Notes: generated by a model from the sequence alone, not told the origin. Shown: positions 18,220-28,203, counted from the stretch's first letter. The stretch is DNA of 64,000 bases from Ruegeria sp. HKCCD8929 (GCF_013031405.1 NZ_WPZY01000001.1:124001-188000); one strand, 5' to 3'. Translations and numbers: made by a program.

Positions 18220-20504
18220 TGATGATCGACCCTCACGACCCGCTCGAGCTTCAGGTAGCCAAACAGGCAAAGATCATCGACGCGCTGATGCGGCGGGCCA
18301 ACCGGCAAAAGGATGTGGGGCCTTCGGCCTTTCGCGCGTTTCAGTCGGCGATCGAGCTGCAGCAGCAGGTCATGGCCCAGAGCCGCGATCTGGAGCGCGC
18401 CACCACCGAGCTGGAAAGTGTGCGCTATGAACGCGAGCGCACCCGCAAGAGCCTGGTCGAGGCGCTGTCGTCGATGGAAGAGGGCTTTGCGCTGTTTACC
18501 GACGGCCAGCTTGATCTGTGCAACGAGCTGTTTCTGAACCTGTTGCCCGATATCTCGGGCCAGGTGGTGCCGGGGCTGCGGATCAGCCGGTTTTTCGCAC
18601 TGATGTCCGGCAGCACGTATTTCACCTCGTCCGACCGCAGCCTGATGCAGGTGGCCGAGGCGCTGGCGGACAGCCGGGATGACGGCACCATCACCTCGGT
18701 CGTGGTCGAGCTGTGCGAGGACCGCTGGTACCAGATGAGCGCGCAGCACACCTCGCGCGAGAACGTGGTGCTGTTGCTGACCGAGATCACCGCGGTGGTC
18801 CGGCGCAACCGGGATGAAAAGGAAACCCTGATCGACCGGCAGGAGGATTACCTGCAGGCGGTGTTTCAGAACATGAGCTCGGGCATTTGCAGCTTTTCGG
18901 CGGATGCCGAGGTGATGATGCACAACGGGCGGTTCCGCGAGATCCTGGGTCTGCCGGTGCCGCTGCTGGAGCCGGGAATGCAGGTGCAGCGGCTGCTGGA
19001 TTTCATGCGCGCGCGGGGGCTGATCAAGGCCGATGACGAGCTGAAGGTGGAAACCTGGCGGCGCGAGCTGAACACCAAGGGCTGGCTGCGCAAGCGGGTG
19101 CGCGACGGGTCGGACCGGGTGCTGGACATTCACGCCAACAAGCTGCCCGATGGCGGTTTTCTGGTCGAGCTCAAGGACGTCACGCTTGAGGCGCGCACCA
19201 CCGAGATGCTGGAAAACCGGGTGATGGCCCGCACTGCCGAGCTGACGCGGGCCAATGACAAGCTGGTCAAGGAGTATCAGGAAAAGGCGCAGGTCGAGGA
19301 AGAACTGCGGCTGGCCAAGGAGCGGGCCGAGGCGGCGGTGTCGTCGAAGACCCGGTTTCTGGCCGCCGCGAGCCACGATCTGCTGCAGCCGATCAACGCG
19401 GCCAAGCTGTTGATTTCCACCCTGAAAGAGACCACGCGGCAGACCGACCTGTTCGACATGATGGAGCGCCTTGACGGGGCATTCGGCTCGGCCGAGCAGC
19501 TGTTGCATTCGCTGCTGGATATTTCTCGCCTGGAAAGCGCCGATCCGGATGCGGTGTCGCCCACGGATGTCAGTCTGGCCTCGATGATGAGCGGTATTCA
19601 CGGCGACCAGACGCTGGTGGCCGAGAAGAAGAACGTCAAGCTGGATGTGGTGCCGTGTTCGGCTTTCGTGCGCTCGGACCCGGTCTATCTGCTGCGCTCG
19701 ATCCAGAACCTTGTGGTGAACGCGATCCAATATACCGATGCGGGCGGGCGGGTGCTTGTGGGGTGCCGTCCGCGCGGGGACAAGGTGATCCTGCAGGTGT
19801 GGGATACCGGCATCGGCATCGCCCGCAAGGATCAGGCCCGCGTGTTCGAGGAATTCGCCCGCGCCGACAATGTGCCCTTCGGGTCGGGCATGGGGCTGGG
19901 CCTCTCGGTCGTGGACCGGGCCTGTCGCCTGCTGGGGCACAAGCTGTCGGTGCGGTCCAAGCCGGGCGTGGGATCGGTCTTCAGCATCGAGATGGACCGG
20001 GTGGAAAGCGCGCAGATCCCGGCCGAGCCGGTGGTTCTGCTGCCGCAATCGGAGGATATGTCGCTGGACTACATCGTCATGGTCATCGAGAACGATCAGG
20101 ACGTTCTGTTCGGCACCACCCAGTGGCTGGAACAGTGGGGCGCCAGCGTATTGCCCGCGCGGTCGACGCAGGAGGCGCTGGATTTCGTCGAGGATATGGG
20201 GATGCCGCCGGACATCATCCTCGCTGACTATCAGCTGGACGGGGACGATACCGGGGTCGAGGCCATCGCGCGGATCAGGGCGATGACCAGAACCCATGTG
20301 CCCGCCATCCTGATCACCGCCAATCGCAGCGAAAGCCTGCGCGAGGCGGGCATTCAGAACGATGTGTCGGTGATGACCAAGCCGGTGAAACTGTCGCGCC
20401 TGCGCCCGCTGATCGACTGGAAGATCCGCTGGCAGCCCACCGCGCGCAGTGTCGGCGGGGGTCTGGGCATACCGACAAAAGTCGCCGGTGACAGGCCGGT
20501 CTGA
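18219..20504 (+). CDS. Hybrid histidine kinase (NahK/ErcS'-like)
   Basis: A 761-residue cytoplasmic hybrid kinase. An N-terminal coiled coil (about 45-85) is followed by a PAS-like region (SLVEALSSMEEGFALFTDG), a second PAS (about 205-330, AVFQNMSSGICSFSADAEVMMHN), and a long coiled coil. The phosphoacceptor is His386 in AAASHDLLQPINAAKLL, the H-box subtype of NahK/ErcS'. ATP-binding boxes are NLVVNAIQYT, DTGIGIA and GSGMGLGLSVV. A receiver domain at the C-terminus has Asp670 (LADYQLDGDDTG). Overlaps the FIST gene. With the NarL-type regulator it probably forms the phosphorelay that controls methanol/PQQ genes, by analogy with FlhSR and Erc systems. Confidence 0.9.
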   Translation: MMIDPHDPLELQVAKQAKIIDALMRRANRQKDVGPSAFRAFQSAIELQQQVMAQSRDLERATTELESVRYERERTRKSLVEALSSMEEGFALFTDGQLDLCNELFLNLLPDISGQVVPGLRISRFFALMSGSTYFTSSDRSLMQVAEALADSRDDGTITSVVVELCEDRWYQMSAQHTSRENVVLLLTEITAVVRRNRDEKETLIDRQEDYLQAVFQNMSSGICSFSADAEVMMHNGRFREILGLPVPLLEPGMQVQRLLDFMRARGLIKADDELKVETWRRELNTKGWLRKRVRDGSDRVLDIHANKLPDGGFLVELKDVTLEARTTEMLENRVMARTAELTRANDKLVKEYQEKAQVEEELRLAKERAEAAVSSKTRFLAAASHDLLQPINAAKLLISTLKETTRQTDLFDMMERLDGAFGSAEQLLHSLLDISRLESADPDAVSPTDVSLASMMSGIHGDQTLVAEKKNVKLDVVPCSAFVRSDPVYLLRSIQNLVVNAIQYTDAGGRVLVGCRPRGDKVILQVWDTGIGIARKDQARVFEEFARADNVPFGSGMGLGLSVVDRACRLLGHKLSVRSKPGVGSVFSIEMDRVESAQIPAEPVVLLPQSEDMSLDYIVMVIENDQDVLFGTTQWLEQWGASVLPARSTQEALDFVEDMGMPPDIILADYQLDGDDTGVEAIARIRAMTRTHVPAILITANRSESLREAGIQNDVSVMTKPVKLSRLRPLIDWKIRWQPTARSVGGGLGIPTKVAGDRPV

Positions 20505-20535
20505 CACCATAAGCTGTGTGCGGGGAGGAACGATC

Positions 20536-21210
20536 ATGTGGACACGCACCCTGCTGACCGGGATTTGCGCCGCGACCCTGAGTGCCGGTCTGGCGATGGC
20601 CGAGCCTGTCGATGGCGAAAAAACCTATGATCTGCTGTTCAAGACCGGAACGCTGGATGCGATCGGGCGGGACAACGCGCTTGTCTACCGGCGCGAGGTG
20701 GTCAATGCGCTGAAACCGGACGCCGCCGAGCGCGATACCGGCGATATCGCCCTGTCGTTTCGCCCGGATCAGGTCGAGATGGCGCATCTGCAGTTTCAGC
20801 AGGGCGAAAAACACCGGTCCCTGGGTGTTTTTCCGGCCAGCGTCGGCAACCCGATGATCATGTATTTCTATGAAACCGTGGTGCGCGACATGGCCGAAGC
20901 GGCGGGTGGCAGCCCGTTCTACATCCGCAACCGCGTGAAGGCATCGTTGATCGAGCCGTCCGAGGTTGAGCCCGGCGAGGCGGTGATCGACGGCAAGACG
21001 GTCGCGACCCGGACCATCCGGCTGCGCCCGTTCGAGGATGATCCGAACCGCAAGCTGATGCAGGGCTTTGGCGATCTGGAGCTGCGCGTGACGATGTCGG
21101 ATGCGGTGCCCGGCTGGTATCTGAGCCTGATCGCCGAAGCGGCGCCGGATCAGGGGAGCGTGGTGTATCGGTCGGAAACACAGTTCGACCATCTTGAGGA
21201 GGGGCAATGA
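20536..21210 (+). CDS. Exported protein of unknown function
   Basis: A 224-residue protein with a clear signal peptide (TLLTGICAATLSAGLAMA, cleavage near residue 22) and GGAGGA before ATG 20536. The mature part is soluble and beta-rich, with no cysteine or obvious cofactor motif; FYIRNRVKASLIEPSEV and KLMQGFGDLELRVTMSD are notable. No family recognised. It overlaps the next gene by 4 bp and follows the FIST/kinase pair closely (31 bp), so it may be under the same regulation. Periplasmic location is inferred from the signal peptide. Confidence 0.75.
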   Translation: MWTRTLLTGICAATLSAGLAMAEPVDGEKTYDLLFKTGTLDAIGRDNALVYRREVVNALKPDAAERDTGDIALSFRPDQVEMAHLQFQQGEKHRSLGVFPASVGNPMIMYFYETVVRDMAEAAGGSPFYIRNRVKASLIEPSEVEPGEAVIDGKTVATRTIRLRPFEDDPNRKLMQGFGDLELRVTMSDAVPGWYLSLIAEAAPDQGSVVYRSETQFDHLEEGQ

Positions 21211-21557
21211 GGTATTGGGTCGGAGCTGTCCTGGCCATCTGCCTGCCGTTTGCCGTGCAGGGGCAAAGCGTGGCCGAGCGCCTGAACGATTACCCCACCG
21301 CCGCGCGGGCGGATTACGTCTTTGCCTGCATGGCCACCAATGGCCAGAGCCGCGAGATGCTGGAGCGGTGTTCCTGCTCGATCGACGAGATCGCCGCGAT
21401 CCTGCCCTATGAGAGATACGTGCAGGCCGAGACGGTGCTGTCGATGCGGCGCGTGGGCGGCGAGCGCATGGCGGTCTTCAAAAGCGCGGTGATGCCGGAA
21501 ACTCTTGTGGCCGAACTGCGCCGGGCGCAGGCCGAGGCCGAGATCGTCTGCTTCTGA
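21207..21557 (+). CDS. Small exported Cys-containing protein
   Basis: A 116-residue protein with signal peptide (YWVGAVLAICLPFAVQGQ) that overlaps the previous exported protein gene by 4 bp. The mature part has ADYVFACMATNGQSREMLERCSCSIDEIAAILPYERYV and ends with IVCF, giving four cysteines that could form disulphides or bind a metal. No family is recognised. It is the last + strand gene before the convergent cyclase gene. Possible periplasmic accessory of the regulatory or quinoprotein system. Confidence 0.7.
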   Translation: MRYWVGAVLAICLPFAVQGQSVAERLNDYPTAARADYVFACMATNGQSREMLERCSCSIDEIAAILPYERYVQAETVLSMRRVGGERMAVFKSAVMPETLVAELRRAQAEAEIVCF

Positions 21558-21733
21558 GTTGCCAACGAGAACTGCACCCGGATGGATTCCGGACGCGGTT
21601 GGCTTGACTGGTACTCGTCAGGGCTTGAGATTATCTGCGACAAGCTCACATTGCTGAGATTGAAATCCGGTCGGTGCAAATGTCAGTTCAGAGCCCTGTC
21701 CAGACCTTCGATCTACACGGCCTATGGCAGCGC

Positions 21734-22969
21734 TCAATCCAGTGTAAAGAGCTCCTGACGTTCGCGGACCCCTCGGAGGCGATATTGTCCAAGAGACACC
21801 AGATCGGGAACGCTTTCCAGCAATGGGGCCGCGACCTTGGCGGAAATCACGATGGCCTGATCGACGGCACTGCACATACCCAGGATACGTGAGGTTGTAT
21901 TGACCGCCGGGCCAATGACGGTGAAATCGAGCCGCGTTTTGCCGCCAATGTTCCCATAGAGGACATCGCCAGCGTGGAGCGCAAGGGTAAAGCCCGTGGT
22001 TGCCAATCCGTCCGTTGCGCGCCGCTCGTTCAAGGAGACAAATGCATCGCGCAACTCCAGAGCAGCCTCAATTGCAACACGGCGGGCATCGGGTATCTGA
22101 TCCATGTCGAAAATGGCAAGCATCCCATCGCCCATGAACTTCAATACGTTTCCGCCGTGGCGTTCGACCACATCCACGGCCTCGGCAAAGCAGTCGTTGA
22201 GCATTTCGATAATCGCGGTACCGGGCAAGGTTTCGGACAGTTTGGTAAACCCCTGCAAATCGAAATACCAAATCACTGCCGGGATCGTTTGTGAGGACCC
22301 GCGTGTGATATCACCGGACAGAACCCTTTTGCTGGCATCACGGCCCAGATATGCCGCCGTGATGTCCTCGGCCATCAGCCGGTTTGCCCCGCATTTGAGG
22401 GTCAGGCAAAGAGGAGGCAATAACTGGCGTAACCCGTCGAGATGGGCGTCGCTGAAACCACCTGGCGCGTCTGTGGCAAGGGAAATGATCACGCCTTCTT
22501 CGGCGTTCATGGGGTCTACAGCGGCCGCGTTATCCTGGCGAAGGAACATTCGCTTTGCGGCAAAATAGTCGGTGGCCCCGCGGTCGCGAAGCTCATCAAA
22601 GATGGGAAAATTCAGCGCAGGATCCGGGACGAACAGCTTTTGCCGGATTTCCTCAGTATTGTTGTTCAGAAGATAGTAGATCGGGCTCTGCAAATATTCT
22701 TCCGGTGCATCGGTTCTGCGCCGAAAATCCACTCGTTCGTTTTCGCCATCGCGGTGCCAGCGAAAGGCCACTGTGCCAATCTCGGGATGGTGGGCGCGCA
22801 TGGTGATGTTCGCTCGCTGCAAGGGGATGCCCGCCGCGACCAGCCGGTTGCAGCACGCCTCAAGCCAAATCTCGACGGGGGTGTTTTCAAGACCCTGCTG
22901 AATCAACCAGTCCGTGAGATCCTTCAGCGCCGCCGTCAGTTCCCAGTTTTCGAGTGTTGGAGCTGCCAT
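21734..22969 (-). CDS. Class III adenylate/guanylate cyclase
   Basis: A 411-residue soluble protein. The N-terminal half (1-200) is a sensor-like region of unknown family. The C-terminal cyclase homology domain (about 215-395) has YFDLQGFTKLSE (metal Asp), KFMGDGMLAIF (substrate Lys and second metal Asp), and LDFTVIGPAVNTTSRI (Asn/Arg transition-state pair). The catalytic set looks intact, so cAMP (or cGMP) production is expected. It stands alone on the minus strand and its 5' side is a 498-bp gap. It interrupts an otherwise methylotrophy-oriented region. Confidence 0.9.
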   Translation of the reverse strand: MAAPTLENWELTAALKDLTDWLIQQGLENTPVEIWLEACCNRLVAAGIPLQRANITMRAHHPEIGTVAFRWHRDGENERVDFRRRTDAPEEYLQSPIYYLLNNNTEEIRQKLFVPDPALNFPIFDELRDRGATDYFAAKRMFLRQDNAAAVDPMNAEEGVIISLATDAPGGFSDAHLDGLRQLLPPLCLTLKCGANRLMAEDITAAYLGRDASKRVLSGDITRGSSQTIPAVIWYFDLQGFTKLSETLPGTAIIEMLNDCFAEAVDVVERHGGNVLKFMGDGMLAIFDMDQIPDARRVAIEAALELRDAFVSLNERRATDGLATTGFTLALHAGDVLYGNIGGKTRLDFTVIGPAVNTTSRILGMCSAVDQAIVISAKVAAPLLESVPDLVSLGQYRLRGVRERQELFTLD

Positions 22970-23467
22970 ATCGTCCTCTTCCAGCGATCAGTTCGACCAA
23001 TTCGCCCGCACCTTCACGTTGGGGATTGTTTTATCAAGTCTAAGCGCATTGCACATTCCATACAGTCATTTCGCAACCCCAAGCCCGCCCTTGGAACGTG
23101 CCACAGGTATTCGGCTAATGGGCAATGCCTGCCGCAATCCAATCTTGGCTAGTCAGGTTTGATTTATGAAGTGACGCTGGATTCCACTGTTTTGATGAGA
23201 ACTCCAATGACTGTATGGTCCGCTCAACTGCCGTTCGCACAGTGTGGATAACGCGCGTTTTTCTGGCCGTGATTGGCTTTCAGTGGTTTGCCGCTGTGTC
23301 GCCAGGTGATGCGATCCGACAACTTATGCCAGGTTCACTCCATTTGCCTGTCTTTTCGGTCGCCGGTTTCAGGGCGCTGATTTGTGCCTCAGCATAGCGA
23401 GTTTGCGGCAGGTATCCCCGCGTCCGGGCGCGGGTGATCTCAAGCCACAATAGGTATCAACCGGTTG
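22970..23467. other. 498-bp gap between cyclase and SoxYZ-like gene
   Basis: No intact gene is visible; small frames on both strands lack ribosome binding sites. The part next to 22970 should hold the cyclase promoter. The rest looks like decayed DNA, including a 46-codon minus-strand stretch described separately. GC content is lower than in the flanking genes. Confidence 0.5.
23280..23430 (-). pseudogene. Possible remnant of a tyrosine-recombinase N-terminus
   Basis: Reading the minus strand from about 23430 to the stop at 23280 gives a short frame with RYAEAQISALKPATEKTGKW and SEPGISCRIASPGD, loosely like the start of P4-type integrases (LTDAxIxALKPxxKxYxxSDxxGLxLRVxPSG). No start, catalytic domain or attachment site is visible. 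Chance similarity is a real possibility. Confidence 0.2.
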
Positions 23468-24280
23468 TCAGGTCTGCGACGCCTTGGGCAGAACGCTTTC
23501 GAAGGTGTTGCCTTCGGTATCCGTGGCCTTGACGGTCAGTGCGGTTGCGCCGTTGTCGTTATACGAGAACCGGAAGACCGGGTTTTCCGAGATCGAAATG
23601 CCGCCATCCATGGTGAAGAGCAGCTCATCATCCTGCCAGACCTCGAGATGGTCGATGAAATGCGCCGGGATGAAGAGTTGGGTGATCTGATCGCGCTGCA
23701 GCCCGGAATAGTTCGGGTGGCGGATCATGATCTGGGCCTCGCGGCGTGGCGTCGACATCTGCACGTCGCCGTCAAACAACCGGAGCTTCATCTTGCCCAT
23801 CGAGGCAAGTGCCGCTTCGGGGTCTTTCGTGGCCGGTGCCGAGCATCCGCCGGACGCCTTGACGAACCGGCCGGTCATGTGCAGCCCGTCAGGAGTTTCC
23901 GCGATGACACGCACGTTGGAATACTGGTTCACGCGCACCCGCATCTCGAAATCCAGCTGTCCCATCGCGGGGGAGAAGGTGAAGACGCCGGCGACCGGCG
24001 CCGGGTTTTCGTCGATCACCACGGTTGCCGCCGTGATCGGCGTATCCGGGTCGAGCTGTTTGAGTACAACCGGAACGGTTGCCGCATCATGGGCGCGATA
24101 TGGGGCATCCATTTCCAGCAGCGTATCGGCGCTGCCGATCTGGACGTCGCCCACGATGTCTCCTCGCAGATCCTGCCATGTGGCGCTTTCCGTCAGCGGG
24201 TTCTTCACCGACCCGCCCGCCCATAAGGGCGCGGCCAGAAGCGACGTCGCGGCCGCGATCCATACGAGTCTTGAGGCCAT
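23468..24280 (-). CDS. Fused SoxYZ-like carrier associated with quinoprotein dehydrogenase (copy 1)
   Basis: A 270-residue exported protein (signal MASRLVWIAAATSLLAAPLWA) starting at ATG 24280 behind GGAGGAG. The N-terminal SoxY-like domain (about 35-145) ends in SGGCSAP with Cys146, and a SoxZ-like domain (about 160-268: IRHPNYSGLQRDQ, FIPAHFIDHLEVW, SISENPVFRFSY) follows. Fused SoxYZ-like carriers occur with PQQ-dependent dehydrogenases; the role is unsettled, perhaps carrying a thiol-bound intermediate. Here the carrier cysteine is internal rather than at the C-terminus. Divergent from the SoxH-like hydrolase at 24405. A second copy lies at 32482-33306. Confidence 0.88.
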   Translation of the reverse strand: MASRLVWIAAATSLLAAPLWAGGSVKNPLTESATWQDLRGDIVGDVQIGSADTLLEMDAPYRAHDAATVPVVLKQLDPDTPITAATVVIDENPAPVAGVFTFSPAMGQLDFEMRVRVNQYSNVRVIAETPDGLHMTGRFVKASGGCSAPATKDPEAALASMGKMKLRLFDGDVQMSTPRREAQIMIRHPNYSGLQRDQITQLFIPAHFIDHLEVWQDDELLFTMDGGISISENPVFRFSYNDNGATALTVKATDTEGNTFESVLPKASQT

Positions 24281-24302
24281 ATCATCTCCTCCCGTATGAC
24301 AT

Positions 24303-24316
24303 TTGTTCTCATATGG
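24303..24316. promoter_or_regulatory. TTGTTC-CATATGG motif in divergent promoter region
   Basis: TTGTTCTCATATGG lies between the divergent SoxYZ-like and SoxH-like genes. A near copy, TTGTTCGGCATATGG, lies at 26153-26167 in the other divergent promoter region of this cluster (between 26073 and 26234). Two matches are suggestive of a shared regulator but could be chance. Confidence 0.35.
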
Positions 24317-24404
24317 CATAAAAACCGGGGAAAATATACTCCGACCAAAGGCTGCATGGTGTTCACGGTTGCGTGTGGCAGGCTGTGGCCGGGGAGGTTT
24401 CGCC

Positions 24405-25514
24405 ATGTTCGAAGCTGTGATTGCCGTCTGTCTGACCGTAGCTGGCGGACCGTGCCGGGACCAGTTGCTGCCTGGTTACGAGGCGCCGACCGAGGCGCTG
24501 TGCCTAGCTGCGCTTGCGGCGCGGCCTCCGGTTGTGGAGGCCGGGCTTGAGGCCGATGGCGCGCCGGTTTGTCAGCCGATGGGTGAGGTGCTGGATTTCG
24601 AAGAGGTCGCCGAGGGCGTCTTTGTCCATATGGGCCTGATCGAAGAACCGAACCGGGCCAATCGCGGCGATGTGTCGAATATTGGTTTCGTGGTGGGCGG
24701 CCAAAGCGTGGCGGTGATCGACGCCGGGACTGCGCCCTGGATGGGTGAGGGCGTGTGGCGGGCGATCCGGGCGCGGACGGACAAATCGGTCAGCCTCGTG
24801 ATCCTGACCCATATGCATCCCGATCATGTGCTGGGCGCATCCGCGCTGGTCCGGGGCGGGGCCACGGTGGTTGGACACACCGCGTTGCCGCGCGCCTTTG
24901 CGGATCGGCGGGACAATTATGTCGAAAGCCTTGAGCGGCTGATCGGGCCCGAGGCCATGCTGGGCGCGGGGGCGGTGCCGGTGGATGTGACGGTCGAGGA
25001 CAAAGCAGAGATCGATTTGGGCGGGCGGGTGCTGGAGTTAAGGGCCTGGCCCGTGGCGCATACCGTGGCGGATCTGACCGTGCTGGACCAGGAAACAGGC
25101 ACTCTGTTTGCGGGCGATCTGGTGTTTCACCGGCACTTACCGGCGCTCGACGGGCGGCTTTTGGGCTGGCAGGCGGTGCTGAAGGAGATGTCGGGGCTGG
25201 AGATTGCGCGGGTTGTGCCGGGTCACGGTGGCCCCGTGCTGGACTGGCCTGCGGGTGGGGCTGATCAGCAACGGTATCTGGACGTGCTGGAGGCTGACAC
25301 TCGCGCGGCCATCGACGCGGGCCAGCGGCTGGGCGAGGCGGTCGAGGGGATCGCCCAGAGCGAGGCCCCGCTGTGGGAGCTGTTCGAGGCCTACAACCCG
25401 CGCAACGCGACCGTGGCCTTTACCGAGCTGGAATGGGATAACGGCAGGCTCAGCCCTGATCCTGCGCCACCTGTTGCAACATCTGCGCGATGGAAAACAG
25501 GCGGCGTTCGATGA
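24405..25514 (+). CDS. SoxH-like metallo-beta-lactamase-fold hydrolase of the PQQ relay type
   Basis: A 369-residue protein from ATG 24405 (GGGAGG upstream). The N-terminus (MFEAVIAVCLTVAGGPCRDQLLPGYEAPTEALC) is typical of the second class of quinoprotein-associated zinc metallohydrolases. The metal motif is LTHMHPDHVLGAS, with further ligands in PVAHTVADLTV, FAGDLVFH and VPGHGGP. Function is unproven; SoxH-like proteins often sit with SoxYZ-like carriers and may release a carrier-bound group. Its last 65 bp overlap the convergent gene ending at 25450. Confidence 0.88.
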   Translation: MFEAVIAVCLTVAGGPCRDQLLPGYEAPTEALCLAALAARPPVVEAGLEADGAPVCQPMGEVLDFEEVAEGVFVHMGLIEEPNRANRGDVSNIGFVVGGQSVAVIDAGTAPWMGEGVWRAIRARTDKSVSLVILTHMHPDHVLGASALVRGGATVVGHTALPRAFADRRDNYVESLERLIGPEAMLGAGAVPVDVTVEDKAEIDLGGRVLELRAWPVAHTVADLTVLDQETGTLFAGDLVFHRHLPALDGRLLGWQAVLKEMSGLEIARVVPGHGGPVLDWPAGGADQQRYLDVLEADTRAAIDAGQRLGEAVEGIAQSEAPLWELFEAYNPRNATVAFTELEWDNGRLSPDPAPPVATSARWKTGGVR

Positions 25515-26073
25515 TCTGGGGTGTCTCGCACAGATAGGTGATCGAGCGCTGCCGGTCCGTATAGATGAGCTGATCCCAGTCCAGCCGCTCTTCCAGGCTG
25601 TCGATCTTGTCGAAATCGGGTTCGGTGGCGGCAAGGGCGGTGTCCATTTCCAGCCGGGTGGCGTCGATCTGTTCGGCCAGAGCGATCTGGCTCAGCGAAA
25701 ACTCGCCAATTCCCTTGATGATTCGCCCGCGGCGTTTGGACAGACCGTTGAAGACGCGGTCGAAGACCAGGCCGAGAATGGCCGGATCGCCGTTATACTG
25801 GGTGGCAAAGGCCTCGACCTGCGGGTGCAGATCCTCAAGCTCGACCCGCCGCAGGGCCAGTGCGTCGGCCAGGTCTGCGACGTCGTCGCGCAGCGTTTTA
25901 TCCGTGTCCAGCAGGGCCGGATCGACCGGAAACGGCCACATCAGACCCAGCGAAAGCTGTTCCACCTTGCGTTGTATGCAGGGCCAAGTGGGATCGGAGA
26001 AATCCGCAGACTGCACCGGTGCGGCCAGCGCCATTGCGGCCAGCGCAAATGCGAACGGTCCGGTTTTCGACAT
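25450..26073 (-). CDS. Exported protein of unknown function in the methylotrophy cluster
   Basis: A 207-residue protein starting at ATG 26073 with signal peptide (FAFALAAMALAAPVQSA). The mature part is helical and charged; two cysteines (WPCIQRK near residue 32, TYLCETPQ near 180) could form a disulphide. No family recognised. Its C-terminus overlaps the convergent SoxH-like gene by 65 bp. It is divergent from the formaldehyde dehydrogenase gene and shares its promoter region, which suggests a periplasmic role connected with methanol oxidation. Confidence 0.75.
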   Translation of the reverse strand: MSKTGPFAFALAAMALAAPVQSADFSDPTWPCIQRKVEQLSLGLMWPFPVDPALLDTDKTLRDDVADLADALALRRVELEDLHPQVEAFATQYNGDPAILGLVFDRVFNGLSKRRGRIIKGIGEFSLSQIALAEQIDATRLEMDTALAATEPDFDKIDSLEERLDWDQLIYTDRQRSITYLCETPQIIERRLFSIAQMLQQVAQDQG

Positions 26074-26152
26074 CGGCGTGCCCTCCACGCTGCCAACTAT
26101 GTCGAAGGGTAGGGGGCGAGTCCATTCGCCCCAATACACACCATTGTCTCAA

Positions 26153-26167
26153 TTGTTCGGCATATGG
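26153..26167. promoter_or_regulatory. TTGTTC-CATATGG motif upstream of formaldehyde oxidation genes
   Basis: TTGTTCGGCATATGG sits 67 bp before the dehydrogenase start and matches the motif at 24303-24316 except for one inserted base and one substitution. It lies between two divergent genes and could serve either. Confidence 0.35.
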
Positions 26168-26233
26168 GCCTGCATCCATACTCGTTTCCAACAATCGGTG
26201 TCCGTGAGGCGCCGGTGCTGGGGAGGAGACTGC

Positions 26234-27346
<1,113 letters not shown>

Positions 27347-27348
27347 TC

Positions 27349-28179
27349 ATGGATCTGACGGTCATCTCGGAGAACCGGAGTTTTGGCGGCATCCAGACGG
27401 TGTACCGCCACAGCTCGAACACCTGCGGGTGCGAGATGACCTTTGCCGTCTACCTGCCGCCCAAGGCCAAGGATGGTCCGGTGCCGGTGCTGTGGTACCT
27501 GTCGGGCCTGACCTGCACCCATGAAAACGCGATGACCAAGGCCGGGCTTCAGGAACATGCCGCGAAATATGGGCTGGCCGTGGTGTTTCCCGACACCTCG
27601 CCGCGCGGTGCGGAGGTGGCCGATGACGAGGCTTATGATCTGGGCCAGGGGGCCGGGTTCTACGTCAACGCCACGCGCGATCCGTGGCGTCAGAATTTCC
27701 GCATGTATGACTATGTGGTGAGCGAGCTGCGCTCGATCGTCATCGACAATCTGCCGGTGCAGGACCGCCACGGCATCACCGGGCATTCGATGGGCGGGCA
27801 TGGGGCGATCACTATCGCCATCCGCAATGCGGCGCTGTTCGATTCACTCTCGGCCTTTGCGCCCATCGCACATCCGACCCAGTCCGACTGGGGGCGTAAG
27901 CAGCTCAGCACCTATCTGGGCGACGATGAAAGCAGCTGGGCCGAGCATGACTCGACGCTGCTGCTGGAAGAGTACGGCTGGAAAGGGGATCTGCTGGTGG
28001 ATCAGGGTGCCAGCGACCAGTTCCTGGACCTGCTCAAGCCCGAGGCGCTGGCAGGCATGATGGCCAAGCGGCGCCAGCCCGGGCAGGTGCGCCTGCAGCA
28101 GGGCTATGACCATTCGTATTTCTTCGTGAACACCTTCGCACAGGACCATGTCGCGTGGCACGCGGCGCGGCTGTGCTGA
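27349..28179 (+). CDS. fghA: S-formylglutathione hydrolase
   Basis: A 276-residue serine hydrolase that cleaves S-formylglutathione to formate and glutathione. The nucleophile elbow GHSMGGHGA lies near residue 147; the oxyanion segment is YLSGLTCTHEN and the catalytic His lies in YDHSYFFVNTF. Length and sequence are typical of esterase-D-type enzymes. It follows the dehydrogenase gene after 2 bp and precedes a cytochrome gene; together with frmA it completes glutathione-dependent formaldehyde oxidation. Confidence 0.96.
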   Translation: MDLTVISENRSFGGIQTVYRHSSNTCGCEMTFAVYLPPKAKDGPVPVLWYLSGLTCTHENAMTKAGLQEHAAKYGLAVVFPDTSPRGAEVADDEAYDLGQGAGFYVNATRDPWRQNFRMYDYVVSELRSIVIDNLPVQDRHGITGHSMGGHGAITIAIRNAALFDSLSAFAPIAHPTQSDWGRKQLSTYLGDDESSWAEHDSTLLLEEYGWKGDLLVDQGASDQFLDLLKPEALAGMMAKRRQPGQVRLQQGYDHSYFFVNTFAQDHVAWHAARLC

Positions 28180-28203
28180 CGAAACAGCAAGGAAAGGGTT
28201 TTC

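Noticed and set aside
18156..20549. A 797-codon minus-strand frame
   Set aside because: Antisense shadow of the NahK-like kinase gene; composition without sense and no ribosome binding site.
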